A stretch of DNA of 37,501 bases from Anaerolineales bacterium. Its GTDB lineage: Bacteria; Chloroflexota; Anaerolineae; Anaerolineales; Villigracilaceae. The DNA lies in contig JAGUZU010000017.1 in the NCBI GenBank assembly GCA_020060625.1, positions 1 to 37,501 of the forward strand, in the 5' to 3' direction. The translations under genes were made by a program, and so were the position numbers. Of this stretch, positions 25,485 through 32,753 are shown in pieces (position 1 is the stretch's first letter; the number at the start of each line of letters is the position of its first letter). The notes beneath the pieces were generated by a model, which searched no databases, was not told the DNA's origin, and was given only the letters and a program-made list of their open reading frames with translations.

Positions 25485-25982
25485 ATGAAATATGTGACAA
25501 CTGTGGATGAAAAAGAATTTGAAATCGAGATCGTGGACGAACACCACATCCGCGTTGGCGACCGCCTGCTGCCGGTGAATATTGAATCCGTCAGCGGACA
25601 GCCCGTCTTCTCGTTGATATTGGACGGCAAATCGTACGAATCCTACGTTTACCAAAACGAGGATGAATGGGAAGTGCTCCTGCGCGGGCGGCAGTACCAA
25701 GTCAAAGTCGAGGATGAACGGGAAAAACGTCTGAAAGCGGCGGCAGGCGAGGGCGTCGCGGAAGGAGGCGAGTTCCATCTCAAAGCGCCGATGCCGGGAT
25801 TGGTCGTCACGATTCCGGTCGCGGAAGGGCAGGAAGTCAAAAAGGGACAGGTGTTGATCATCCTCGAATCGATGAAGATGCAAAACGAATTGAAATCGCC
25901 GCGCGACGGCGTGGTGGACCGCGTGCGCGTCAAGGCTGGCGAGAGCGTCGAGCAGAAGCAAACCCTGCTGAGCATCCAATAA
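25485..25982 (+). CDS. Biotin carboxyl carrier protein of the acyl-CoA carboxylase
   Basis: A 165-residue carrier. The C-terminal biotinyl domain (about 97-165) has the biotinylation motif ESMKM, with biotinyl Lys131, framed by 'APMPGLVVTIPVAEGQEVKKGQVLIIL' and 'GVVDRVRVKAGESVEQKQTLLSI'. The N-terminal about 85 residues are a beta-rich region ('VDEKEFEIEIVDEHHIRVGDRLLPV') of the kind that mediates assembly in propionyl-CoA-type carboxylases. It shuttles carboxybiotin between the biotin carboxylase and the carboxyltransferase. It follows the biotin carboxylase gene by 30 nt with a GAGGAAA ribosome site, and ends one base before the CYTH gene. Confidence 0.93.
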   Translation: MKYVTTVDEKEFEIEIVDEHHIRVGDRLLPVNIESVSGQPVFSLILDGKSYESYVYQNEDEWEVLLRGRQYQVKVEDEREKRLKAAAGEGVAEGGEFHLKAPMPGLVVTIPVAEGQEVKKGQVLIILESMKMQNELKSPRDGVVDRVRVKAGESVEQKQTLLSIQ

Positions 25983-25983
25983 C

Positions 25984-26592
25984 ATGAACGGGCGGGAAAC
26001 CGAAGTCAAGTTTTTCGTGAACGACCTGCAAAAGATCGAATTGCGCCTTCGCAAGTTGAAGGCGCAATTGATTCATCCGCGCGCGCATGAGATCAACCTG
26101 CGCTTCGACGACGAAAACGGAAGCCTGCGGAGGAGCAGCAAAGTGCTGCGACTCCGCAGGGACGTTGAAACAAAACTCACGTTCAAAGGTCCAAGCGAGG
26201 AGCGGGAAGGCGGCGTGATGTCTCGCAGGGAGATCGAATTCAGCGTTGGCGATTTCAAAGGCGCAAAACAGTTCCTCGAAGCGCTGGGCTTTATGCCCGT
26301 AGTCTTTTATGAAAAATATCGCGCCACCTATGAGATGAACGGCGTTCACATCATGCTGGACGAACTGCCCTACGGCGAGTTCGTCGAAATCGAGGGGGAA
26401 GATATCAACATGCTGATGGAAACCGCCAAAGCGCTTGGCTTGAATTGGAATGCCATGGTCAAAGCGGGCTATCACGCCCTGTTCGACCGCGTCGCGGAGA
26501 AATTCGGACTGGTTTCTTCGCAACTGAGTTTCGAGGCGCTCGAGTCCGTCCGCATCACCGCGGACGACATGAATATCGTCCCGGCAGATTAG
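25984..26592 (+). CDS. CYTH domain protein (class IV adenylate cyclase / triphosphatase family)
   Basis: A 202-residue protein. It begins with the CYTH signature E-x-E-x-K (Glu5, Glu7, Lys9). Alternating charged strands follow that line the triphosphate tunnel: 'LRFDDENGSLRRSSKVLRLRRD', 'TKLTFKGP', 'SRREIEFSV', 'VVFYEKYRATYEM', 'GVHIMLDELPYGEFVEIEGE'. CYTH enzymes act on triphosphates, for example inorganic triphosphate, thiamine triphosphate or ATP to cAMP, with divalent metal. The precise substrate cannot be told. It starts one base after the biotin carrier stop, so it shares that transcript although no functional link is obvious. Confidence 0.85.
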   Translation: MNGRETEVKFFVNDLQKIELRLRKLKAQLIHPRAHEINLRFDDENGSLRRSSKVLRLRRDVETKLTFKGPSEEREGGVMSRREIEFSVGDFKGAKQFLEALGFMPVVFYEKYRATYEMNGVHIMLDELPYGEFVEIEGEDINMLMETAKALGLNWNAMVKAGYHALFDRVAEKFGLVSSQLSFEALESVRITADDMNIVPAD

Positions 26593-26605
26593 CGCCTTAC
26601 AAGTG

Positions 26606-26704
26606 AAATTCTTGCGTCGCGTGGTGCCGTGGCGACATTTTTTGCCTGCACTGCCGTTCGCTGCGCGAAGACGCAGAGTCGCAGGCATATGTGTGCAAGA
26701 ATTT
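26606..26704. repeat. 99-bp nested palindromic repeat
   Basis: The ends AAATTCTTGC (26606-26615) and GCAAGAATTT (26695-26704) are inverted copies. Inside, GCCTGC and GCAGGC pair around CTGCG/CGCAG. It lies after the CYTH gene in a 255-nt non-coding gap. Confidence 0.65.
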
Positions 26705-26706
26705 TT

Positions 26707-26769
26707 AAACACGAAGGACACGAAGTACACAAAGGTTTTAAGGTCTCTTCCTTCGTGACCTTTGTGTTT
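26707..26769. repeat. 63-bp imperfect inverted repeat of CACGAAG type
   Basis: AAACACGAAGGACACGAAG (26707-26725) and CTTCGTGACCTTTGTGTTT (26751-26769) match in inverted orientation at 17 of 19 positions. It is next to the previous palindrome and akin in wording to the element at 9108-9220. It may act as a terminator for the carboxylase-CYTH transcript. Confidence 0.65.
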
Positions 26770-26813
26770 GAACCTGTTTGGTTTCGGCTTGCCCGAATTA
26801 GGATATACCGCCA

Positions 26814-26841
26814 TTGAAAGTTCGGTCTTCGGGGCTATACT
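26814..26841 (+). promoter_or_regulatory. Promoter of the saccharopine-dehydrogenase-like gene
   Basis: TTGAAA (26814-26819), a 16-nt spacer and TATACT (26836-26841). The ATG at 26848 is only 6 nt after the -10, with no ribosome site between, so the mRNA should start at or within a few bases of the ATG. Confidence 0.5.
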
Positions 26842-26847
26842 GAAATC

Positions 26848-27951
26848 ATGAATACCATTCTCATCCTCGGCGGTTATGGCTACACGGGCAGGTTTCTTGC
26901 GAAGCACCTGCTCGCCCAAACCGACGCGAATCTCGTCATCGCAGGGCGCGACCAGGAAAAAGCCAAAGCCTTCGCGGACGAACTTCACAGCGCCCGCGTC
27001 TCGCCGCGGCGCGTGGATGGAAGCGACTATGCCAGCCTCAAACATGCGCTTCATGACGTAACCCTGTGCCTGGTCGCCGCGCCAATCGCACACCATGCTG
27101 AAACCGTCGTCCGCGCCTGTATTGACTCGCGCGCGGATTATCTGGACGTGCAATTTTCGTCGAAAAAACTGGGCGCGCTTCATGCCGCGCGTCATGAAAT
27201 CGAGCAAAACGGCTTGTGTTTTGTCACGGAAGCAGGCTATCACCCCGGTCTTCCCGCCGCGCTCATTCGTTATGCTGCCATAAAATTGGACAAACTTGAG
27301 TCTGCGGTTACGGCTGGCTTTATCAGCATGAAAAACATCCCCTACACCGAAGCGGTGGACGAACTCATGGAAGCCTTTCTGGACTATCAGGCGCAGGTGT
27401 ACAAAAACGGCGCATGGACGAAGCCCTCCGCATGGGATATGCGCGTGTTCGATTTCGGCGAGGGCATCGGCAAACGAACCTGCTATTCGATGTTCTTCGA
27501 GGAACTGCGCGCGCTTCCCAGTCTATATCCTCATCTCAAGGAAACCGGCTTTTATATTTCGGGTTCGAACTGGCTGGCAGACCTGATCGTTACACCCTTG
27601 GTCTTCCTCGGCTTGAAGATCGCGCCGAAGCGCGGACTCCGCCCGCTTGGCAGGCTGATGTGGTGGGCAATGGGAAAATCCAAGCCGCCGTATTTCGTCG
27701 CGCTCAAGGCGGAGGCTAAAGGTTTGAGAAACGGCAAACAAGCCCAGGTCGAAGTGCGAGTCGCGCATCCAGACGGCTACGAACTCACTGCGATTCCTGT
27801 CGTTGCGTATCTGCTTCAATATCTCGATGGCGCGGCGCGCCGAAGCGGGCTTCACATCATGGGTCACATCGTCGAGCCGGTCAGGTTTTTCAATGACATG
27901 CAAAGAATGGGAGCGGAGATTATCGAATCCCTCGATCATCCATCCACGTGA
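26848..27951 (+). CDS. Saccharopine dehydrogenase-like NAD(P)-binding protein
   Basis: A 367-residue protein. It has an N-terminal Rossmann motif 'ILILGGYGYTGRFLAKHLL' with 'NLVIAGRDQEKAKAFADEL', typical of the saccharopine dehydrogenase / trans-acting enoyl reductase group. 'VVRACIDSRADYLDVQ' and 'FVTEAGYHPGLPAALIRYAA' are further family landmarks. The C-terminal half has a short hydrophobic stretch ('WLADLIVTPLVFLGLKIAP'). The substrate is unknown; the fold alone does not prove lysine metabolism. It has its own promoter with almost no leader. The 3' end overlaps convergent murI by 32 bp. Confidence 0.78.
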   Translation: MNTILILGGYGYTGRFLAKHLLAQTDANLVIAGRDQEKAKAFADELHSARVSPRRVDGSDYASLKHALHDVTLCLVAAPIAHHAETVVRACIDSRADYLDVQFSSKKLGALHAARHEIEQNGLCFVTEAGYHPGLPAALIRYAAIKLDKLESAVTAGFISMKNIPYTEAVDELMEAFLDYQAQVYKNGAWTKPSAWDMRVFDFGEGIGKRTCYSMFFEELRALPSLYPHLKETGFYISGSNWLADLIVTPLVFLGLKIAPKRGLRPLGRLMWWAMGKSKPPYFVALKAEAKGLRNGKQAQVEVRVAHPDGYELTAIPVVAYLLQYLDGAARRSGLHIMGHIVEPVRFFNDMQRMGAEIIESLDHPST

Positions 27952-28738
27952 CCGCCTCGACTTCGGCGTCAATGCCCAAAAGCGTGGACAAAACTCGTTT
28001 GACAGAATCAACTTCCCCCGAAGTGATGAAGCGGACGGTTCCCTTTTCCCTGTTTTGATTCACCATCCCGCCCGCCTCAAGCAGACGTTTGACTTGTTTC
28101 GCCACTGCGGGGGCTGGGTCTATCACCCGAACCTTTTCCCCCACAATCCGCTCGATGAGCGGAATCACAAACGGATAATGCGTGCATCCCAACACAACCG
28201 TATCTATATTTTTTTCCAGCATCGGAAGCAGCGCATCTTCGAGAATGGCACGGGTCTGCGGCGCGTTCAACTCGCCTTTCTCGATCTGATTCACCAAGCC
28301 CGGACACGTATTTTGGAATAGTTCCACGCCGTTTGCGAAGCGTTCCACCACCGAAGCGTACAACTCGCCTTGAAACGTGGCAGGCGTTGCCAGCACGCCA
28401 ACTTTACCGGTTTGCGTCTTTTCCGCCGCAGGCTTGACGGCAGGCTCCATGCCCACGAATTGCACATCCGAAAACGTCGCGCGCAGATGTTTCAACGCCG
28501 CCGCCGAAGCCGTGTTGCATGCAACGACGATTATCTTCGCGCCATGACCGAGCAGAAATCGGGTGATACCCTCGGAAAAATTTTGTATCTGCCGCATCGA
28601 GCGCGGACCATACGGCACGTGTCCCTGGTCGCCAAAGTAAATGATATTTTCATTCGGCATTAACGCGCGGACTTCGCGCAGGACGGAAAGTCCGCCCACG
28701 CCCGAGTCGAAAATGCCAATGGGATTGTTTGAAGACAT
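27920..28738 (-). CDS. murI: Glutamate racemase
   Basis: A 272-residue racemase making D-glutamate for peptidoglycan. The two catalytic cysteines are present: Cys74 in 'VVACNTASAAAL' and Cys185 in 'GCTHYPFV'. The Asp11-Ser12 pair (IFDSGVGGLSVL) and 'YFGDQGHVPYG' are also present. The promoter is TTTACA-17-TATCAT, whose -10 ends 6 nt before the ATG, and there is no ribosome site, so the transcript is probably leaderless. The -35 lies inside the palindromic repeat upstream. The last 32 bp overlap the convergent saccharopine-dehydrogenase-like gene. Confidence 0.95.
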   Translation of the reverse strand: MSSNNPIGIFDSGVGGLSVLREVRALMPNENIIYFGDQGHVPYGPRSMRQIQNFSEGITRFLLGHGAKIIVVACNTASAAALKHLRATFSDVQFVGMEPAVKPAAEKTQTGKVGVLATPATFQGELYASVVERFANGVELFQNTCPGLVNQIEKGELNAPQTRAILEDALLPMLEKNIDTVVLGCTHYPFVIPLIERIVGEKVRVIDPAPAVAKQVKRLLEAGGMVNQNREKGTVRFITSGEVDSVKRVLSTLLGIDAEVEAVTWMDDRGIR

Positions 28739-28744
28739 GGGAAA

Positions 28745-28773
28745 ATGATAATGCGTAATCCGTGATATGTAAA
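28745..28773 (-). promoter_or_regulatory. murI promoter
   Basis: On the minus strand, TTTACA (28768-28773), a 17-nt spacer and TATCAT (28745-28750), six bases before the murI ATG. The -35 box falls in the loop of the palindrome at 28750-28789. Confidence 0.5.
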
Positions 28774-28789
28774 TTACGGATTACGCATT
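28750..28789. repeat. 40-bp palindrome between puuD-like gene and murI
   Basis: AATGCGTAATCCGT (28750-28763) and ACGGATTACGCATT (28776-28789) form a perfect 14-bp stem with a 12-nt loop. Two bases of the TAA stop of the upstream amidotransferase gene lie in the right arm. The loop holds the murI -35 box. Confidence 0.75.
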
Positions 28790-29516
28790 ACTTTCCTGCC
28801 GCACCCACAAACGATTTGAACAATCTCTGCATGGCGGGCTGGTCGGTCAACCATTCGGGATGCCATTGCACGCCAATCGCATAGGGATGATCCGGCATCT
28901 CGATCACCTCCACCAAACCATCCGGCGCGCGACCCGCCACCCGCAGCGACGGCGCAATATCTTTCAATCCCTGATGATGCAGGCTGTTGACGTGTAAAAG
29001 CGTCTCCCCGAAAATTTCCGCCGCGCGGGTGGTTTCATCCACATTGACCGGATGAACGATGACAGGGAATAACTCGCCGGGGTAATCGTGATCGAGCGCG
29101 TCCTTCACCTGCCCGGCGATATGCGTATAAAGCGTGCCGCCCAGCGCCACGTTCATCACCTGCGCGCCGCGGCAAATCCCAAGCAGGGGCTTGCCGTCCT
29201 GCGCGGCTTTCCGTAAAAGGGAAATTTCTGTAAAATCACGGTCTTCATCCACGCCCGAAATCCGCGCGTGATCCTCCCCATTGAAGTATTTCAGCGAAAC
29301 GTCGCCGCCCCCGGTGAACATGATGCCCTGCATCCTCGAATAAAGATCGTAAAAATCGTCCTCGTTCAAAATCGCGGGGATCAACACCGGCAGTCCGCCC
29401 GCCTGTGTCACCGCCCGAATGTACGAATGCTGGACGGCGGTAATAGGGTTTCCATTGGAGTTTTTCGCGCCATAGGTCGTAACGCCGATCAAGGGTTTCG
29501 TCAATTGAACCTCCAA
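28788..29516 (-). CDS. Class-I glutamine amidotransferase, gamma-glutamyl-GABA hydrolase (PuuD) family
   Basis: A 242-residue peptidase C26 family protein. Nucleophile Cys115 is in 'LLGICRGAQVMNVALGG'. The rest of the triad is His219 and Glu221 in 'GVQWHPEW'. 'MFTGGGDVSLKYF' is typical of PuuD-type hydrolases. These release glutamate from gamma-glutamyl compounds. A polyamine importer is encoded elsewhere in the window, and PuuD acts in putrescine breakdown, but the two are 12 kb apart and the link is only suggestive. It lies between rplS (with a terminator) and murI. Confidence 0.85.
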   Translation of the reverse strand: MEVQLTKPLIGVTTYGAKNSNGNPITAVQHSYIRAVTQAGGLPVLIPAILNEDDFYDLYSRMQGIMFTGGGDVSLKYFNGEDHARISGVDEDRDFTEISLLRKAAQDGKPLLGICRGAQVMNVALGGTLYTHIAGQVKDALDHDYPGELFPVIVHPVNVDETTRAAEIFGETLLHVNSLHHQGLKDIAPSLRVAGRAPDGLVEVIEMPDHPYAIGVQWHPEWLTDQPAMQRLFKSFVGAAGK

Positions 29517-29558
29517 ACAAAAAAGACCCTGACGATCCTTTCAGACCGTCAGGGTCTT
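29517..29558 (-). terminator. Rho-independent terminator of rplS
   Basis: On the minus strand AAGACCCTGACG (29547-29558) pairs perfectly over 12 bp with CGTCAGGGTCTT (29523-29534), and TTTTTTG follows. It sits 11 nt after the rplS stop and just before the amidotransferase start. Confidence 0.85.
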
Positions 29559-29569
29559 ACAGGAAAACC

Positions 29570-29917
29570 CTAAACAAACTTCTCTTTGATCCTTGCGCTC
29601 TTGCCCGTGCGTCCACGCATGAAGTACAACTGCGCGCGGCGGACTTTTCCGTGCCGCTCGACGACGATCTTGTCGAGACGCGGCGAGCGGAGCAGGAAGG
29701 TACGTTCCACGCCGATCCCGTTCGACGCCATGCGGCGGACGGTCACGGAAGCGTTGTTCCCGCTGTTTCGCAGGCGAATCACCAAGCCCTTGAATTCCTG
29801 AATACGCTCGCGTTCGCCTTCTTTGATCTTCACGTGGACGCTTACAGTATCACCAGCGGCAAGCTGGGGGATGTTCTCGTTATCGTTAGCCTCAACGGCT
29901 TTTATCAGGTCTGCCAT
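29570..29917 (-). CDS. rplS: 50S ribosomal protein L19
   Basis: A 115-residue protein of normal L19 length. '[69 protein letters not shown]' is diagnostic. L19 sits at the 30S-50S interface. Here it is transcribed alone: it has its own promoter 50 nt upstream and a strong terminator. It is separated from its common partners rpsP, rimM and trmD. Confidence 0.98.
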   Translation of the reverse strand: MADLIKAVEANDNENIPQLAAGDTVSVHVKIKEGERERIQEFKGLVIRLRNSGNNASVTVRRMASNGIGVERTFLLRSPRLDKIVVERHGKVRRAQLYFMRGRTGKSARIKEKFV

Positions 29918-29967
29918 TTCCGTTCTTCCTTACTTGTGATTTAGTGTTCCTTGGTGTGCGACGCGCG

Positions 29968-29996
29968 ATTATAGCACGCATTTTACCAACCCACAA
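29968..29996 (-). promoter_or_regulatory. rplS promoter
   Basis: On the minus strand, TTGTGG (29991-29996), a 17-nt spacer and perfect TATAAT (29968-29973). It leaves a leader of about 45 nt before the rplS ATG. Confidence 0.55.
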
Positions 29997-30003
29997 GCGA
30001 AAA

Positions 30004-31242
30004 TCATGGGTATTTCCGCACTGCCAGCACGGCATTGTGACCGCCGAACCCGAAAGCATTGCTGATCGCAAGCGAGACCTTCGCCGCGCGCGCCTCGTTC
30101 GGGACGTAATCAAGATCGCACTCGGGGTCGGGCGTTTCATAATTGATCGTAGGCGGCAGGATGCCCTCCCGCACAACCTGCACGCAAAAGATGGCTTCCA
30201 ATGCGCCCGTCGCGCCCATCATGTGCCCCGTCATGGACTTGGTGGAGGAAATCGGCAGTTTATACGCGAGGTCGCCGAACGCCGCCTTGACCGCGCGCGT
30301 CTCAGCCTGATCGTTCAACATCGTACCCGTGCCATGCGCGTTGATATACCCCAATTCATCCGCGTTGGCTTCCGCCGAAGATAAAGCCATCAGCATCGCC
30401 GCCGCGCCGCCCTCGCCGTGTTCATGGGGCGCGGTCACATGGAAAGCATCCGCGGTTGCGCCGTACCCAGCCAGTTCCGCAAAAATTTCCGCGCCGCGCG
30501 CTTTCGCGCTGGATTCGCGCTCCAGCACCAGCACCGCCGCGCCTTCGCCCATCACCAGCCCGTCGCGGTTTCTATCGAACGGCTGGGGAGTCGTTGAATA
30601 ATCATCATTCCGGCGCGACATCGCCCCCACACGGTCGAACGCCGCCACGCCCGTCGATGTGATCGTCGCTTCGGAGGCGCCGGTAATTGCCGCATCGATC
30701 ATCCCCGTGCGAAGCATCATGAGAGCCGCGCCGATTCCATCCGCGCCCGAAGCGCAGGCGGAAGCCACCGAAAAACACGGACCCTTGACCCCGAACTCGA
30801 TTGCAGCCATCCCCGCCCCGCCGTTCGCCATCAACATCGGAATCAAGAACGGGCTGACGCGGCGCGGTCCCTCCTTGTAATTCGTAAGCGTCGCATCCTG
30901 CAAGGACTGCAAGCCGCCAATCGCCGACGAAATAATCACGCCGATCCGCCCCGCATTCTTTTCCGTGATCTCCAAACCGGACTGCGTCAACGCCTGCCGC
31001 GCCGCCGCAATTGCAAACTGCTCGAAGCGGTCACGACGACGCGCCTCTTTGGCGTCCATGAAATCCTCGGGGTTGAAATCCTTCGCCTCCGCCGCAATAT
31101 GCACCTGCAGCGGCGAAGAATCGAACAGGGTGATTGGTCCCACGCCCGACCTGCCCGCAATTGCATTTTCCCAGGATTCTTTCACGCTCAACCCAAGGGG
31201 ATTGACTGTTCCCATCCCTGTGATAACGATACGTTCCTGCAT
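30004..31242 (-). CDS. fabF: Beta-ketoacyl-ACP synthase II
   Basis: A 412-residue condensing enzyme of fatty acid elongation. The Cys-His-His triad is visible: the Cys in 'FSVASACASGADGIG', the His in 'INAHGTGTMLND' and the His in 'STKSMTGHMMGATGALEA'. The C-terminal 'ISNAFGFGGHNAVLAV' is standard. It condenses malonyl-ACP with acyl-ACP in the cytoplasm. The start at 31242 is fixed by a GGAGG four bases upstream and by the conserved N-terminus 'RIVITGMGTVNPLG'. No acpP or fabG is adjacent. Confidence 0.96.
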   Translation of the reverse strand: MQERIVITGMGTVNPLGLSVKESWENAIAGRSGVGPITLFDSSPLQVHIAAEAKDFNPEDFMDAKEARRRDRFEQFAIAAARQALTQSGLEITEKNAGRIGVIISSAIGGLQSLQDATLTNYKEGPRRVSPFLIPMLMANGGAGMAAIEFGVKGPCFSVASACASGADGIGAALMMLRTGMIDAAITGASEATITSTGVAAFDRVGAMSRRNDDYSTTPQPFDRNRDGLVMGEGAAVLVLERESSAKARGAEIFAELAGYGATADAFHVTAPHEHGEGGAAAMLMALSSAEANADELGYINAHGTGTMLNDQAETRAVKAAFGDLAYKLPISSTKSMTGHMMGATGALEAIFCVQVVREGILPPTINYETPDPECDLDYVPNEARAAKVSLAISNAFGFGGHNAVLAVRKYP

Positions 31243-31300
31243 TAAACCTCCGGTAATCAATTGATTTGGATATGGGCGCAATTAAAAACCCCGCAAATTG

Positions 31301-31325
31301 AAAAGCGTCACGCAGAACTTGACGC
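31301..31325 (-). terminator. Weak terminator after moaE
   Basis: On the minus strand GCGTCA (31320-31325) pairs with TGACGC (31305-31310) around a 9-nt loop, followed by TTTTC. It lies between moaE and fabF. Confidence 0.35.
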
Positions 31326-31387
31326 AACGCTTCACACCCCGCCGAAACCTGCCCTGCCTCACAAACATCGTCCACGCCGGATGTTTT

Positions 31388-31855
31388 TTACTCTCCAGGC
31401 TTGGGGACATAATCGCCCTCGACCCATTCCTGCCCGTCCGGTCCAACTTCCTTCTTCCAGACTGGGACAATTTCCTTGAGGCGGTCAATGCCGTAGCGGG
31501 CGGCGTCAAAGACGCCAGTGTCGCGGTGGGCGGCGGTACAGGCGATGAGGACTGTTGGAGTCTTCGGGTAAAGTTTACCAATGCGCTGAACAATGGCAAT
31601 GCCCTCCACAACAGGCCACTTCGCGCGAATCTCGTCGGCGACCTGTTTCATTTTAGATTCTGCCATGGGAATATACGACTCGTACTCAAGGTATTCCGTC
31701 TCATGCGCGTCACCGCGCGAGGTCACTCCGCGCACCATGCCGGTGAAGATCGCCGCCGCGCCCGTGGACGTGAGCGTGATCCTGGCAAGCAGGTCGTTCA
31801 AGTCAATTTCGGATTCGGTGATGGAATAAATCGTTGGAAGGTTGGAAGGTTGCAT
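31388..31855 (-). CDS. moaE: Molybdopterin synthase catalytic subunit
   Basis: A 155-residue MoaE that, with thiocarboxylated MoaD, inserts sulfur into precursor Z to make molybdopterin. 'AAAIFTGMVRG', 'YLEYESYIPMAESKMKQVADEI', 'RIGKLYPKTPTVLIACTAAHRDTGVFDAARYGIDRLKEIVPVWKKEVGPDGQEWVEGD' are diagnostic, with the catalytic lysines in the WKKE region. The start lies in a run of CCTTCCAAC repeats, so the first six or so residues (MQPSNLP) are repeat-derived. It starts 9 nt after moaD. Confidence 0.95.
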   Translation of the reverse strand: MQPSNLPTIYSITESEIDLNDLLARITLTSTGAAAIFTGMVRGVTSRGDAHETEYLEYESYIPMAESKMKQVADEIRAKWPVVEGIAIVQRIGKLYPKTPTVLIACTAAHRDTGVFDAARYGIDRLKEIVPVWKKEVGPDGQEWVEGDYVPKPGE

Positions 31856-31864
31856 GTTGGAAGG

Positions 31865-32113
31865 TTAACCTCCAGATACCGGTGGAAAGAGGGCGATCTC
31901 AGCATTTAGCGGGACGACGGCTTCATCAAAGGCGTATTCGCGGTTGATGGTGATAAGCACGGATTTCATGGACTCTTTCAAGTTCGGATAATCGGCGCCA
32001 AGTTTTCCCTTCAATTGCAGGATGGTCATGTCGGCGGGAATATCCATTTCCATGGACTTGGTTCCGGCGCGGTCGCGGATGGTGGCGAAGAATAAAAGTT
32101 TAATATGATTCAT
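31865..32113 (-). CDS. moaD: Molybdopterin synthase sulfur carrier subunit
   Basis: An 82-residue ubiquitin-fold protein. It begins 'IKLLFFATIRDRAGTKSMEMDI' and ends 'ALFPPVSGG', the C-terminal Gly-Gly that is adenylated and thiocarboxylated. The ribosome site GAGAAGG lies 7 nt before the ATG. It is directly followed by its partner moaE. Confidence 0.93.
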   Translation of the reverse strand: MNHIKLLFFATIRDRAGTKSMEMDIPADMTILQLKGKLGADYPNLKESMKSVLITINREYAFDEAVVPLNAEIALFPPVSGG

Positions 32114-32141
32114 TCAGTAACCTTCTCAAAGATTAGTCGAA

Positions 32142-32170
32142 GGTCGAGTGTCGGCTTTCGACTTTCGACC
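32142..32170. repeat. Small inverted repeat between cupin gene and moaD
   Basis: GGTCGA (32142-32147) and TCGACC (32165-32170), with CGA/TCG pairs inside. The segment is a GTCGAAAG-type short tandem. There is no T-tract on the minus strand, so read-through into moaD is likely. Confidence 0.35.
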
Positions 32171-32182
32171 TTTGACCTGTTT

Positions 32183-32551
32183 TCAAATCCAAACATCGTT
32201 CGGCGCGGTCAGATCAGAGTCTTTTACGCTGCCTGTGTTGACCAGACCCGCGGGTTCGATCAACAGAATATGACATTCCTGCTCGGCAACGGGTTTGTGT
32301 TCCACGCCTTTGGGCACAACGAACATTTCGCCTTCATTCAGTGAAACTTTGCCGTCACGGAAGAGAATGTCAAGATGACCGTTGATGACGATGAAAACTT
32401 CGTCGGTATCGGGGTGGTCGTGCCAGACGAATTCGCCCTGGGCTTTGGCGAGTTTGAGATGATAGTCGTTCAACTGGGCGATAATTTTCGGTGACCAGTG
32501 TTTGGAGAATTTTGTGAGTTTTTCACTAAAATTTATTGGGGTGTAGTTCAT
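32183..32551 (-). CDS. Single-domain cupin protein
   Basis: A 122-residue cupin. Motif 1 is '[24 protein letters not shown]' (two His and a Glu as metal ligands). Motif 2 is '[27 protein letters not shown]' (the fourth ligand, His). It probably binds a divalent metal. Its reaction is unknown; related proteins include small-molecule isomerases and sensors. It lies between moaC and moaD on the same strand, so a link to molybdenum cofactor use is possible but unproven. No ribosome site is visible; the minus-strand sequence GATTATAGG ends 6 nt before the ATG. Confidence 0.82.
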   Translation of the reverse strand: MNYTPINFSEKLTKFSKHWSPKIIAQLNDYHLKLAKAQGEFVWHDHPDTDEVFIVINGHLDILFRDGKVSLNEGEMFVVPKGVEHKPVAEQECHILLIEPAGLVNTGSVKDSDLTAPNDVWI

Positions 32552-32563
32552 AGTTTACCTATA

Positions 32564-32657
32564 ATCAGTAGATCACGAAAACGCCGCGTAGTGTGCGTTC
32601 TCTAGCGCAAAACCGGCGTTAGAGAACGCCAATTACGCGCTTTCGTGAAGTACTGAT
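32564..32657. repeat. 94-bp near-perfect palindrome
   Basis: ATCAGTA (32564-32570) and TACTGAT (32651-32657) are the ends. Inside, TCACGAAA/TTTCGTGA, CGCGTA/TACGCG and GCGTTCTCTA/TAGAGAACGC pair in order around a short A-rich loop. It lies right upstream of the cupin gene. Confidence 0.8.
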
Positions 32658-32661
32658 AATT

Positions 32662-32745
32662 ATGTCATCCTGAGGGAGCGTTCGTCGCGACCGAAGGATC
32701 TCATAGATTATCGTAGAGACCCTTCGCTGCCGCTCAGGGTGACAT
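32662..32745. repeat. 84-bp palindromic repeat, CATCCTGAG type
   Basis: ATGTCA-CCTGAG at the left end is mirrored by CTCAGG-TGACAT at the right, and CGAAGG by CCTTCG inside. It is placed 4 nt after the preceding palindrome and 8 nt after the moaC stop (minus). It belongs to a widely seen style of GTCATCCTGAG dispersed repeats. Confidence 0.75.
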
Positions 32746-32753
32746 GCTTGGAA

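Noticed and set aside
26629-26817. Plus-strand open frame with 'FKHEGHEVHKGFKVSSFVTFVF'
   Set aside because: It is derived from the CACGAAG-type inverted repeat at 26707-26769, not a gene.
25930-27243. Long minus-strand open frame (437 codons)
   Set aside because: It is antisense to the biotin carrier, CYTH and saccharopine-dehydrogenase-like genes. It has no recognisable domain and crosses non-coding repeats; it results from GC-biased codon use.
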